Origin: Candidatus Obscuribacterales bacterium
GTDB taxonomy: Bacteria > Cyanobacteriota > Vampirovibrionia > Obscuribacterales > Obscuribacteraceae
Length of the DNA stretch: 64,000 nt
NCBI GenBank assembly: GCA_019752635.1
Contig: JAIELX010000006.1
Coordinates: forward strand, 1 to 64,000
Reading direction: 5' to 3'
Part shown: positions 1 through 8,235 of the stretch, piece after piece
Position numbering within the stretch: position 1 is the stretch's first letter
Layout: every line of letters begins with the position of its first letter
Made by a program: the position numbers and the translations under genes
The notes under the pieces: generated by a model
Told to the model about the DNA's origin: nothing
What the model saw: only the letters and a program-made list of their open reading frames with translations
The model's database searches: none

Positions 1-1
1 T

Positions 2-370
2 CAACAGATCCTGGCTCTGGTTGAAAGGAACTTGCAAGGTCAAAAGCTTGATCTTTTGTTTATTGATGGAGACCATGGATATGATGGGGTGAAGGCGGAT
101 TTCGAAGCCTATCGCCAATTTCTACGAGAAGGAGCTATCGTTGCATTTCACGATATCGTGCCCGACTACGGTGCCAGAAAAGGTCTAAAAACGGACAAAT
201 GGGCCGGTGGCGTGCCGATTTTTTGGAGAGAAGTGAAGAATGGGTTTCTCAGTTGGGAGCTAGTGGAAAATTCAGACCAAGACGCGTTTGGAATTGGTTT
301 GTTGGAGTACCGCTCTGAACCGCAACCACTAGCCGATGAAACCGAGTTGCAGGTCCGAAAAGGCGAATAG
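2..370 (+). CDS. SAM-dependent methyltransferase, C-terminal part (5' end outside window)
   Basis: The frame is open to the left edge, so this is the C-terminal part of a longer gene; the first possible start inside the window (TTG at 32) is probably not the real one. The segment LLFIDGDHGYDGVKADFEAY followed by LREGAIVAFHDI is typical of the Methyltransf_24/CmcI-like class I methyltransferases, in which the acidic loop helps bind SAM or metal. The SAM-binding glycine motif must lie upstream of the window. Such enzymes are common in polysaccharide clusters, which fits the convergent glycosyltransferase ending 56 bp downstream and the WecG-type gene beyond it. The acceptor cannot be deduced. 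Confidence 0.8.
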   Translation, partial: QQILALVERNLQGQKLDLLFIDGDHGYDGVKADFEAYRQFLREGAIVAFHDIVPDYGARKGLKTDKWAGGVPIFWREVKNGFLSWELVENSDQDAFGIGLLEYRSEPQPLADETELQVRKGE

Positions 371-425
371 GCATCCGCTTTTGGTGAGAAACGGCATATG
401 TGTCTGGTTGTCCGAGCGCTATGAC

Positions 426-1562
426 TCATTCAACGCACAGGGACTCACTGATACCTCTGGCAAAATTCTCCACCATGACTTCGAGCGTATATTTTGATTG
501 TGCTTCTTTCGCTCCGTGCCGCAGCTTTGCCAGTTCCTCATTGTTCGTTAACAGCTCAACCACTCGAGCGGCAAAATCGGTGACGCAGTCGGTAGTCATA
601 ATTCCGTTTACCTCATTTTCAAGGTAAGCGATCTCGGGACTATGAAACGATACGTTTGTGGTGATCAACGGGACTTGAAGGGCGAACGAGTCCAGAATGA
701 CAAGTCCTACCAAGCCTGGCATCAATGCGAGCTTTGATGCGCGGTATGCTTTCACTTTCTCCGCGCCAAAAAGCGGTCCGAGATATTTTATCCATGAATA
801 CTTTCTAGCCGCTTCAACGACAAATTCGCGATCGGGACCGGAACCGATTATCAATAGGTTGAAATCAGGAATGGCTTGGTGAATACTGCAGGCCGCTTCC
901 ACTAGAAACTCTAGTCGTTTTTCTTTGTACAGACCGCCACAATAGACGCAGGTGTTGTCCGACACTTCTAATTTTTGCCGAAATTCGCGGCAATCTTCCT
1001 CCGTAGTGGCTTCGCTTAATTTCAGCAGTTCGATCGTGTCTATGGCGTTTTGTACTACTGTGATTCGTCCGGGAGGAAAGCCTAGTTCGCTCACTATTAC
1101 TTTTGTGCTTTCAGTGTAAGCAAACCACCACCATACTTTAGTGGCGACAAACCGCTTTAGATGTTCAGAAAAACGGTCGGATGGTTGTGCTTGAAAGTTT
1201 TTCCCGTGCCCCCAGAATGCCATTTTTGCTGCGCCAAATGTTTGTAATATCTGCAAACAGTAATTGACCAACAGTGAGTTTGCTTGCTCAACAATAATCA
1301 GATCTGCCTTGAGAGCGTCGCCTAATACTGGTTGCCAGATCAGCTCCTTATTACAGAAGGGGATTGTGTTGTTCGGCACAAATTTTCCCCAGCTAAGATC
1401 GACTAAGTCTTGCTTCTTTTGATCGGCCTCGCGACCCTGACCGTAAATCACTTGCACTTCAATTCCTATCTCGGCAAGTCTTGATCTGAGTTTCTCAAAA
1501 AATGGCCGCCTGTAGTGCGGCAACATTTTGCACAGGAATACAACTCGTTTTGTGTAAACCAT
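426..1562 (-). CDS. GT4-type glycosyltransferase
   Basis: A 378-residue GT-B fold glycosyltransferase. The N-terminal segment VVFLCKMLPHYRRPFFEKL is the acceptor-side Rossmann start. The C-terminal half has YCGGLYKEKRLEFLVEAA and LLIIGSGPDREF, the nucleotide-sugar donor domain of group 1 (GT4) enzymes. The usual EX7E motif region reads MPGLVGLVILDSFALQVPL, with Asp where the second Glu normally sits. It probably transfers a sugar to a lipid- or polysaccharide-linked acceptor at the cytoplasmic face. It converges with the methyltransferase fragment at the left edge. Donor and acceptor are unknown. Confidence 0.85.
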   Translation of the reverse strand: MVYTKRVVFLCKMLPHYRRPFFEKLRSRLAEIGIEVQVIYGQGREADQKKQDLVDLSWGKFVPNNTIPFCNKELIWQPVLGDALKADLIIVEQANSLLVNYCLQILQTFGAAKMAFWGHGKNFQAQPSDRFSEHLKRFVATKVWWWFAYTESTKVIVSELGFPPGRITVVQNAIDTIELLKLSEATTEEDCREFRQKLEVSDNTCVYCGGLYKEKRLEFLVEAACSIHQAIPDFNLLIIGSGPDREFVVEAARKYSWIKYLGPLFGAEKVKAYRASKLALMPGLVGLVILDSFALQVPLITTNVSFHSPEIAYLENEVNGIMTTDCVTDFAARVVELLTNNEELAKLRHGAKEAQSKYTLEVMVENFARGISESLCVE

Positions 1563-2103
1563 TCCTTTTTCGGACCGGTGCGTGAAGGTTCGCCGAGTAC
1601 TCTCTTTCTCTTTGCCAAAAATTTGACAATACTTGAAATACCTTTTCGGCGCCGGGAACTCTTTTGCGGTCAGCTCTCATATCTGCTGGTTCAAGGTCTT
1701 TATTATAATTCGCCGAAGGGCTTAGGTCGAGTTGGACGAACTGTGTGATTATGCTTACGCCATTTAATTCGGTGCGCAAATTGTTGGATACTATAATAAA
1801 TCGCTGAGTCTTTGACGATGTCAATGCTGGCCGATAGCATCAATAGTGCTGATCGAGGCTTTCGCAAGCGGTGGTTGGGGCGACGAGTCTCGTCAATTTC
1901 TTGCGCAACCAGCAGAAATCTTCGTGAGGGAGTAAGCGCTAGAGTCGATAACTGTGTGCGCGGACCCGACGGCGCTCGCAGCGCTGGTTGTATTAAGATT
2001 CTCGCGGAGTCGACCGCTATTCGTCCGTCCCGATGAATTGCAGAGTAGTGATCAAACTGAGGTCGGATGAACAGATCGCGCCAAATCTGTCGTCTCAACA
2101 CTG
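1563..2103. other. 541-bp intergenic region without a convincing gene
   Basis: This gap separates the divergent GT4 gene (minus) and the WecG-type gene (plus), so it must hold promoters for both. TATAAT-like hexamers occur near 1702 and 1789, but neither has a good -35 box at the right spacing. The open frames here on both strands give Arg/Ser-rich products with no family character, and I do not regard them as genes. Confidence 0.5.
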
Positions 2104-2943
2104 GTGGTACAATTTAGGGTGGCGCCTTCACGAAATGACGACGGCAGAATGCAAACCGCAAACGTACTGGGCGTTTTAATCGATCTTTGTTCCATTGAAC
2201 AGGTAACGGAGCTTGTATTGGACTCCGCCTCTAAACGAGAAAGTCTCGGTATCGCGCCTATGGCTATGCATAGTATTGTGGCTGCAGTCAGAGACCAGGA
2301 ATTTCGTTACCGGGTTAATTCTCTCGACGCCAAATTAGCTGATGGATCTCCTGTATTTGCTATGGCCTGGTTGCTAAGTAAACAGAAAGATTTGGTGTCA
2401 CGAATTCGCGGACATGATCTTATGAAAGCTGTCCTTAAGCAAGCCGCACAGAAGGGGGTGTCGGTATATCTGTTCGGTGGTCGTGCAGACACGTTGGCTC
2501 TACTGGAAAGTCAATTGCCGACGCGATACCCTGGACTGAAGGTGAGCGGAACAAGACCGGGGCGTTACAGAATCCTCACGGACGACGAAGCTGCCGCAGA
2601 TGCCCAACTGATCAAGGATAGTGGAGCCAGTATAGTTTTTGTCGGATTGGGCTCACCGCTACAAGAGACATGGATATACGAGAACAGACACTTACGATGT
2701 GCAATGATCGGGCTCGGAAGCGCCTTCGACTATGAGGCTGGCTTAATCTGTGAGCCGCCCGCGCTTTTTAAACAGCTTTGTATCGAGTGGACATGGCGTC
2801 TGTACAAAGAACCGGCTCGACTGTGGCGACGCTATCTGCTGCAAGGCCCGCTTTTCCTGTGTTTGGCCTTGCTTCAGCTGAGTGGTTTACGCAAGGTGGA
2901 CACGTCTTCTATTAAACCGGAGAAGAAGCTCAACGTTGGCTAA
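2104..2943 (+). CDS. WecG/TagA/CpsF family glycosyltransferase (GT26)
   Basis: Likely transfers N-acetylmannosamine(uronic acid) or a similar sugar to an undecaprenyl-diphosphate-linked GlcNAc, an early step in surface polymer assembly at the inner membrane. Family marks visible in order are LADGSPVFAMAWLL, the block IRGHDLMKAVLKQA...VYLFGG, the GLGSPLQETW motif, GLGSAFDYEAG, and the C-terminal EW.WRLYKEPARLWRRYL. The C-terminus carries a hydrophobic segment that may anchor it. The frame can start at GTG 2104 or ATG 2149; the latter (MQTANVLGVLID) starts like characterised family members and is my preference, although neither has a strong ribosome-binding site. Confidence 0.88.
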   Translation: MVQFRVAPSRNDDGRMQTANVLGVLIDLCSIEQVTELVLDSASKRESLGIAPMAMHSIVAAVRDQEFRYRVNSLDAKLADGSPVFAMAWLLSKQKDLVSRIRGHDLMKAVLKQAAQKGVSVYLFGGRADTLALLESQLPTRYPGLKVSGTRPGRYRILTDDEAAADAQLIKDSGASIVFVGLGSPLQETWIYENRHLRCAMIGLGSAFDYEAGLICEPPALFKQLCIEWTWRLYKEPARLWRRYLLQGPLFLCLALLQLSGLRKVDTSSIKPEKKLNVG

Positions 2944-3111
2944 GCAATTCTGCCGGCTGTGCTATATGATTGCAGTTTGAGTTTGCCGTGGACATCAAAG
3001 TCCAGAATGATCTAGTTTGCGCAAATCTCGTACACACCTGGCGCAGGATTTTTGCAAGAGTGGTTCTGCTGGCGAGTAACGGACAGCCGATGTGAAGGGT
3101 AACGGTAGTCA

Positions 3112-4320
3112 ATGAGTCGGCAATCGGTGACTGAAGCTGGCCGATCCCGAATGGATTGGCTTCATCAGCAAACTCCGGAAGTACAGATACTGCTCTATGC
3201 TTGTCGGGTGACGAATCGCGCTGTTCATTCGGAGCATCTTCGTGCGCTGACAAAGGCTCAGGTCAACTACGAAACTCTCTTTTCTCTAGCGAAGAAACAC
3301 CGGATGCTGGAGAGCCTGAGTTGGCTTCTAGGAGCGCCTTGGCTTACTTTACCAGCGGAAGTATCCATGCGTCTTCGCGGATCTTCCAGTAGTTCGGCGC
3401 GGTTAAACGCGGACCTGTTTAGAGAGTTGATCGCGATAACTAACGCTGCCGCGAGTCAGGCAATCTCACTCTTGCACGTGAAAGGCCCGACGTTGGCCCT
3501 GCTTGCTTATCACGATACCGGCCTTCGCCACTGCGGTGATCTGGACGTTTTGGTGCGGAAGGAGCAGTTGCGTGAATTCCAGGATTTGTTGAGGAAAAGA
3601 GGATATTGTCCGACGGTGATCGAGAGCGCCAAGAAAGCGACGTGGGAAGACCTCGCTTGCAAGGAAGTGCTTGAGGTTGGTTCGGAAATGACGCTAGTTC
3701 ATCCTGGCTCTGGTATTGCGGTCGACTTGCACTGGAGATTGATGAAAGAATCGACATTCTCAATTGGGGATGACTCTGTATGGGACTCAATGGTGCAACT
3801 TAAACATGGTGGCATCGAGTTCAACGTTCCTTCGGCACCGACAAACTTCTTGTATTTGGCGATGCATGCAGCCAAACATGGCTGGACAAAGCTGCGATGG
3901 ATAGCCGATCTGGCGTCGTTAACGGCAAATGATGACTTCGACTATGATCGGTTGATAGAGTTTGCCCGAAAAGCGGGTTACTACAGGTTTGTACTTTTTG
4001 TTTTGCAAGTCGTTTCTTGTTGTCCCGGCGTCGAAATACCGGAGCGGATTTGTGAGTTGCTTGCAAAAGAGACAAAATTGCAAGCGAAGGCATCAGCACT
4101 CATGGATAAGGTGCTTAACGGCAGTGGGCTGGGCGACACACCGGCGCGGTTGCTCCTTGTTTCGCTGCAAGATAACCCGCTGGCGGCCGCTCGCATGATT
4201 GGCGCAGAGCTCTTTGAACCAACCCTGCGCGACTGGGAGTATCTACGCTTGCCAGTACCGCTGCTGCCGTTATCGCGCCAGTTGCGTCTGGTAAGCAGAT
4301 ATTTGCTGAAACGCCGGTGA
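3112..4320 (+). CDS. NTP_transf_5 family nucleotidyltransferase-like protein
   Basis: A 402-residue protein of the uncharacterised nucleotidyltransferase family PF14907. Diagnostic features are a helical N-terminus, then LLHVKGPTLALLAYHDTGLR followed by HCGDLDVLVRKEQLREFQ, which supplies the G-D-x-D acidic pair expected to bind metal and NTP. A later VDLHWRLM and FLYLAMHAAKHGW are also typical of the family. Members are frequent in capsule and exopolysaccharide loci, which matches the WecG-type gene 168 bp upstream, but their reaction is not established. A strong dyad overlaps the stop codon. Confidence 0.8.
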   Translation: MSRQSVTEAGRSRMDWLHQQTPEVQILLYACRVTNRAVHSEHLRALTKAQVNYETLFSLAKKHRMLESLSWLLGAPWLTLPAEVSMRLRGSSSSSARLNADLFRELIAITNAAASQAISLLHVKGPTLALLAYHDTGLRHCGDLDVLVRKEQLREFQDLLRKRGYCPTVIESAKKATWEDLACKEVLEVGSEMTLVHPGSGIAVDLHWRLMKESTFSIGDDSVWDSMVQLKHGGIEFNVPSAPTNFLYLAMHAAKHGWTKLRWIADLASLTANDDFDYDRLIEFARKAGYYRFVLFVLQVVSCCPGVEIPERICELLAKETKLQAKASALMDKVLNGSGLGDTPARLLLVSLQDNPLAAARMIGAELFEPTLRDWEYLRLPVPLLPLSRQLRLVSRYLLKRR

Positions 4321-4355
4321 CATTAGCTTTGCGCACGGGCAAAGCCAATGTCACC
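4316..4355. terminator. Bidirectional hairpin between convergent genes
   Basis: An interrupted inverted repeat has arms 4316-4332 and 4339-4355 (9 bp plus 7 bp around a single A/C mismatch) and a 6-nt loop. It starts inside the stop codon region of the NTP_transf_5 gene and ends three bases before the stop of the convergent gene on the minus strand. No long T-run follows on either side, so it may act as a bidirectional terminator or as an mRNA 3'-end stabiliser. Confidence 0.6.
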
Positions 4356-4357
4356 GA

Positions 4358-5245
4358 TCATGGTGGCGGACCGGCTCCGCAAGCGACTCCTGTAGACCAG
4401 ACCGGCACTGTATTTTGATTTTCTTTCCCGATCGAAACTTTCACCGTGCTCACCACGCCGATACGTGCGGCGCTGGGAAGGTACTGCGGCGTAGGGCTAA
4501 CAAAACTGCCACCCTTAACCAGATCGTATTCCATTTTAAAAGCCCCGGGGCCTGCAAGTCGTGGCGGCGAAATAGTATCTTTGATTGGCGCCGGCAAGGA
4601 TGACAGTTTGAACGTGAGATCGGAATCGGCGTCTGGCAGAGCCAGGTTTCTGTTAGCCTTGTAAAAGTCTGCTTGGGTTAAATTGTCCGCAGACTTATCG
4701 AAGGAAAGAAGTTCGTCGTTGCCGACCGGACCGGTGACATTTGACTCCACGTTTTTGATGTAACCGATTTCAACAGTTTTGATTTCCGGCTGTGCGTAGC
4801 TTGCCCAGGGCAGGGTGACGGACGCGCGCCCTTCCTTCGAAGCGTCTTCAATATTTTTGCGCAGTTCCGCCAGCGTGTGTCTGGACAGTGCTTGCCTCTC
4901 CTGTTCGACCAACAGCGCCCCGTCTCTGGCGTCCGTTGATAGTTGTCGAGCCAACGGTTCTAGTTGTTCGGCTCGTTCCTTGATTGTGTTGTATGTTTTG
5001 CGGCTGTTGAACACACTCTCGCGGGAGTAGCAAACGATGTTGTTCAAAAAACCGGCATTATCATTTTGATTCAACTGTCGGGCAAGTCTCAGAGCGATAT
5101 CATCAGACTCTCCTTGGACTCGTTTCTCGGCGAAAAACACAAAGTGCACCGTCATTACTACCAGCACCGCAACGATAATTACAGCGGCAATCATGATCAT
5201 AATCATCATCATGTTGCCTTTTGCCGGGCGCAGCCCTAAATGCAT
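4358..5245 (-). CDS. TadG/TadE-like exported protein, N-terminal membrane anchor
   Basis: A 295-residue protein with a short basic N-terminus and one long hydrophobic segment at about residues 12-40 (Met/Ile/Val rich). A soluble part follows, beginning with a Lys/Arg/Asp/Glu-rich helical stretch at about residues 40-125. The layout, a class III-type N-terminal pseudopilin helix followed by a periplasmic domain, resembles TadE/TadG-like minor pseudopilins; it has no recognisable catalytic motif. The assignment leans on context, since clear TadE/TadG-type genes lie at 5557 and 9184-11838. The C-terminal half matches no family I recognise. Confidence 0.5.
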   Translation of the reverse strand: MHLGLRPAKGNMMMIMIMIAAVIIVAVLVVMTVHFVFFAEKRVQGESDDIALRLARQLNQNDNAGFLNNIVCYSRESVFNSRKTYNTIKERAEQLEPLARQLSTDARDGALLVEQERQALSRHTLAELRKNIEDASKEGRASVTLPWASYAQPEIKTVEIGYIKNVESNVTGPVGNDELLSFDKSADNLTQADFYKANRNLALPDADSDLTFKLSSLPAPIKDTISPPRLAGPGAFKMEYDLVKGGSFVSPTPQYLPSAARIGVVSTVKVSIGKENQNTVPVWSTGVACGAGPPP

Positions 5246-5556
5246 ACTTCGAGTCTCCTTGAGTGTTCCGTCCCTAGAAGAATAAGACTCAGCATAGCTT
5301 GAGCGGCGAGGAGCCGCAAGAGCTTAGCGCTGTTGTCTACGCGCGGAGGCGAACGAGGCTTGCCGAGGCGCCGCAAGCGTCTCGGATAAGCGCAGCTCGA
5401 GCGGCGAGGAGCCGCAAGAGCGGAGCGGCCGTTGTCTACGCGCGGAGGTGGCGAGGCTTGCCGAGACGCCGGAGCGCTTAAAAAGAGCCCCTTCGGACCC
5501 TAGCGTGATATGCTACAGGCAGATTATGGATCTGTTCCGGGAGCACCCAGTGCAAC
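5246..5556. other. Intergenic region holding the promoter side of two divergent genes and a tandem repeat
   Basis: The gap lies between the divergent genes at 4358-5245 (minus) and 5557-6123 (plus). Most of it is the GC-rich tandem repeat described separately at 5296-5480. The remaining 75 bp before the plus-strand gene must contain its promoter; I see no clear hexamers. Confidence 0.6.
5296..5480. repeat. Two tandem copies of a GC-rich dispersed intergenic repeat
   Basis: Copy 1 starts at 5296 and copy 2 at 5394, a period of 98 bp. Both begin AGCT(T/C)GAGCGGCGAGGAGC, continue CGCAAGAGC, share GTTGTCTACGCGCGGAGG, and end with GAGGCTTGCCGAG followed by G/C-rich sequence. A related copy lies in inverted orientation at 20216-20311, and a half copy at 9131-9174. 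All sit between genes. The units contain short internal complementary segments (GAGGCTTGCC, GGAGCGC) that could fold in RNA. This is a repeat family of the host genome rather than a coding sequence. Confidence 0.85.
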
Positions 5557-6123
5557 GTGGTTAGCGTGCTGTTCAGGCTTTTCAGTCGAAGCTGCAAAGG
5601 TCAAAATCAAGTTGAGTTCGCCGCAGCCTTTTCGGTGTTGATTGTTCTTGTTCTGGTTCCGCTTGTTAATTTGTCGGCGGTGCCCATGCGGACAGGATTG
5701 GCTCAGGCGATTGTAAAAGATACGATAAAGAGGCTCTCGCTGTCCGAAAAATTTAGCGAAGCAGTAAAAGCCTCTACTGACGGAACGCTGGAAAAGCGAC
5801 TAGACGGAGTCGGCGGCGTGACGGCCGATTCAATTAAGGTCTCTTTGCGAATAAGCAAGGTGGGTTCTGTGGACAAATTCGTAACGGTGGAGCGGCCCGG
5901 CAGTGTTCCGAAAGATTGGTTGCCGGATGGCGCAAACGCGCCGGTCAATGTGCAGATTGTATTAGCCGTTAAGGCGAAAATTTCGCCGTTGGTACTTGGT
6001 TCGACATTGCCCGGCAAGATCCCCGGGCTTACGGTACCATTCGATGCCACTTTTGAAGAGACTGCCGGATGGGAGAATCTGGGGCGAAATTCCAACTCGG
6101 GAGAGTATTTCCTGAATGAATAG
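5557..6123 (+). CDS. TadE-like pseudopilin-type protein
   Basis: A 188-residue protein starting at GTG 5557 behind a GGGAG-like Shine-Dalgarno. The N-terminus has the pattern GQNQVEFAAAFSVLIVLVLVP: a polar leader ending in Gly, a Glu at about +5, then a hydrophobic helix. That is what prepilin peptidase substrates and the TadE family look like. The rest (about 150 residues) is a periplasmic domain containing VNVQIVLAVKAKISPLVLG and ends in a short polar tail. It overlaps the next gene by 8 bp, so the two are probably co-translated. The exact role in Tad pilus biogenesis is unknown. Confidence 0.65.
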   Translation: MVSVLFRLFSRSCKGQNQVEFAAAFSVLIVLVLVPLVNLSAVPMRTGLAQAIVKDTIKRLSLSEKFSEAVKASTDGTLEKRLDGVGGVTADSIKVSLRISKVGSVDKFVTVERPGSVPKDWLPDGANAPVNVQIVLAVKAKISPLVLGSTLPGKIPGLTVPFDATFEETAGWENLGRNSNSGEYFLNE

Positions 6124-6721
6124 AGTGAGGAACGCAACCGTTTGTCTGTTACTGTCTTGCCTCGTCATTGCGGGTGCTGCGGCGCAGGGATTCAAGAAAA
6201 CGTATGATTGGACTATTGATCTCGAGACCGAACCAGTCAAAGGACGGCTTGAGTTTCCCGGTTCCAAGTTTACGGACCTCACTCGTATCAAAGTGTTCTA
6301 TCACAAAGGCTCAAAAGTAGACGCAACGAAGAGAACGCATTATGAAGATCTCTGGTATCGCGAGAGTCAATTGATAGGATGTAGGCGCGATCATGGTTTT
6401 GGACTGAAGCCAGGCGAGCATTTGGTAATTCGAGTAAAGCATAAGGATAACGCTTCGACAGGAGAGGCGCATGCTGCTTCGGATGCAATTATTCGCACGG
6501 TTATAGATGCCTATGCCAATGGCAATATGACCAGTGCCGTGGTGGTGCCGGCTGAGTCCTTCTCCGAAATAGTGCAAGGTTTGGGGCGATTAAAGTTCTT
6601 TCCCGCGCAACCGCCCAAGCCGGATGAGCCGGTATATACAATCATGGTATTGAACCTGTATTCAGACCCGGAAGGTAACGAGCAGGTAATGCATTATGCC
6701 GGGGAGACATCCGGAAACTAG
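6116..6721 (+). CDS. Secreted protein of unknown function
   Basis: A 201-residue protein with a clear Sec signal peptide (MNRVRNATVCLLLSCLVIAG, cleavage likely after AAAQ near residue 24). The mature part starts with an aromatic/acidic beta-like segment (YDWTIDLETEP) and contains LIGCRRDHGFGLKPGEHLV; I do not recognise the family. It overlaps the TadE-like gene by 8 bp and lies 15 bp before a membrane-protein gene, so the three look like one operon linked to the Tad-type proteins. It could be a periplasmic partner of that system. Confidence 0.7.
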   Translation: MNRVRNATVCLLLSCLVIAGAAAQGFKKTYDWTIDLETEPVKGRLEFPGSKFTDLTRIKVFYHKGSKVDATKRTHYEDLWYRESQLIGCRRDHGFGLKPGEHLVIRVKHKDNASTGEAHAASDAIIRTVIDAYANGNMTSAVVVPAESFSEIVQGLGRLKFFPAQPPKPDEPVYTIMVLNLYSDPEGNEQVMHYAGETSGN

Positions 6722-6736
6722 AGCTGGTCACCCCTT

Positions 6737-7429
6737 ATGCCAAGTCCTGACGATAGAGTCGACTTTATACCGGCGCCGGATGTTCCGACGAATGCTCTAG
6801 TGCGGCGTGCAATCGAAGAAGAGCATGTGCGGCTACTGGCGATATTTCATTATGTACTGGGTGGCTTTACGCTTCTCGGGTCATGCATCTTTCTCTTTCA
6901 TATTCTCATGGGCATCGCCATGGCGATGACGCCTGAACTGAAGGGCTCATCTGCGGAGATCGGTGCTCAGTTTATGGGTTACTTGTTTGCCGGACTTGGC
7001 ACCGCTTTGTTGCTGGGCGGTTGGGTATACGGCGGTCTGACTTTGTATGCCGGGCGCTGTTTGCAGCTGAGAAAGCATCGCACTTTCGTGATGGTCATGT
7101 CGGCGATCAATTGTTTTCAAATGCCGTGGGGCACATTGTTGGGATGCTTTACGATCAAAGTTTTGCTGTCGCCGTCGATGATTCAGTCCTTTAATGCAAG
7201 CGATTCTCGTGGTGGCGGGGCAAAGTCCGTCACATTGTTGCCTCCTCATAATCCGGCTCCTATTGCCATGCCGCATCAGATTGATGCAGAGGAAGAAGCG
7301 ATGTGGATTGCTCTTGAGAAGAGCGTCGCGTCATCGGGCTCTGTGCCCGAGGGGGCGGCGCCGTTTCAACAAGAAGTTGAGCCATCCGAATTGAGGGACG
7401 GCGGTGGGGAAAGAATGGTTGATGAATGA
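6737..7429 (+). CDS. Multi-pass membrane protein of unknown function
   Basis: A 230-residue protein. After about 25 polar residues come hydrophobic segments at roughly 30-65, 75-108 and 115-145, which gives three to four transmembrane helices. A polar C-terminal tail of about 80 residues follows, rich in Pro, Ala and Glu. No catalytic motif is visible. It is the third gene of the putative operon starting at 5557 and is separated from the response regulator by about 100 bp. Confidence 0.65.
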   Translation: MPSPDDRVDFIPAPDVPTNALVRRAIEEEHVRLLAIFHYVLGGFTLLGSCIFLFHILMGIAMAMTPELKGSSAEIGAQFMGYLFAGLGTALLLGGWVYGGLTLYAGRCLQLRKHRTFVMVMSAINCFQMPWGTLLGCFTIKVLLSPSMIQSFNASDSRGGGAKSVTLLPPHNPAPIAMPHQIDAEEEAMWIALEKSVASSGSVPEGAAPFQQEVEPSELRDGGGERMVDE

Positions 7430-7529
7430 TGCCGCCGGATGACAAGGTGTCCGGCCTGTTTAAACAGTCTCGCCGAGGATGTTTTTCAAGGGGGAAATTT
7501 TTGGCTGCTTGGTTTAAACTGACAAAGCC

Positions 7530-8201
7530 ATGGCGAAGATATTGATAGTAGAAGACGAGCCGACGTTAGCGGAGCCCATCAAAGCTTATTTGACTCACGA
7601 GCATCATCTCGTGGAAGTCATTGGCGATGGTGCGGAAGCGCTTGAGCATCTCAAGTTCTACAAGTACGACGTCATTATCTTGGACTGGATGCTCCCGGGA
7701 ATGTTGGGCGTGGAAGTCTGTAAGCAGTTCCGCGCTGCCGGTGGTGCCACCCCGATCTTAATGCTGACAGCAAAGAAGCAAACTCAAGAGAAGGTGTTCG
7801 CGCTTGACGCTGGTGCTGACGATTACTTGACTAAGCCGTTCGATGTGCAGGAGGTCTCTGCTCGAGTGCGTGCGCTGCTTCGCCGTCCTCAAGCGGTTTC
7901 CGGTAATATCTTGAGAGCTAAGAACGTGGTTCTTGAACCGTCTACCTTCCGCGTCAGCCGCGATGGTACCGATGTTCAATTGTTACCTAAAGAGTTCGCC
8001 CTGTTGGAATTCTTTATGCGTCATCCGAACCAGGTCTTTAGTGCCGAAGCTTTGCTTGATCGCGTTTGGTCCTCCGATTCCGATGCGTCGCCGGAAACCA
8101 TTCGTACCTATATCAAAAGATTGCGGCAGAAGATAGATACGGCCGGCAATCAATCTTTGATTAGCACGGTTCACGGCGTCGGCTACAAATTAGACGCTTA
8201 G
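7530..8201 (+). CDS. OmpR/PhoB-type response regulator
   Basis: A 223-residue DNA-binding response regulator. The receiver domain spans residues 1-115: the acidic pocket is E8-D9, the phosphoacceptor is D52 in VIILDWMLPG, the switch residue is T80 and the conserved Lys is K102 in YLTKPF. The winged-helix Trans_reg_C domain follows from about 125, with LLPKEFALLEFFMRHPNQVF and the C-terminal TVHGVGYKLD. When phosphorylated it should bind DNA as a dimer. No histidine kinase lies next to it, so the partner kinase must be elsewhere. The targets are unknown; nearby pseudopilin-like genes are possible ones. Confidence 0.95.
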   Translation: MAKILIVEDEPTLAEPIKAYLTHEHHLVEVIGDGAEALEHLKFYKYDVIILDWMLPGMLGVEVCKQFRAAGGATPILMLTAKKQTQEKVFALDAGADDYLTKPFDVQEVSARVRALLRRPQAVSGNILRAKNVVLEPSTFRVSRDGTDVQLLPKEFALLEFFMRHPNQVFSAEALLDRVWSSDSDASPETIRTYIKRLRQKIDTAGNQSLISTVHGVGYKLDA

Positions 8202-8209
8202 AGCACCGA

Positions 8210-8232
8210 ATACGCCACCGCATACCATGGTG
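8210..8232. terminator. Possible weak terminator between response regulator and mutM
   Basis: A short dyad (CCACC ... GGTGG, centred on ACCATGGT) lies between the convergent stop codons at 8201 and 8236. On the plus strand it is followed by CTATTTTT. The stem is only about 5 bp, so this is a weak candidate. Confidence 0.3.
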
Positions 8233-8235
8233 GGA

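Noticed and set aside
1703..2101. A 132-codon minus-strand frame in the gap before the WecG-type gene.
   Set aside because: The product is Arg/Ser rich with no domain or start signal; I treat the region as noncoding.
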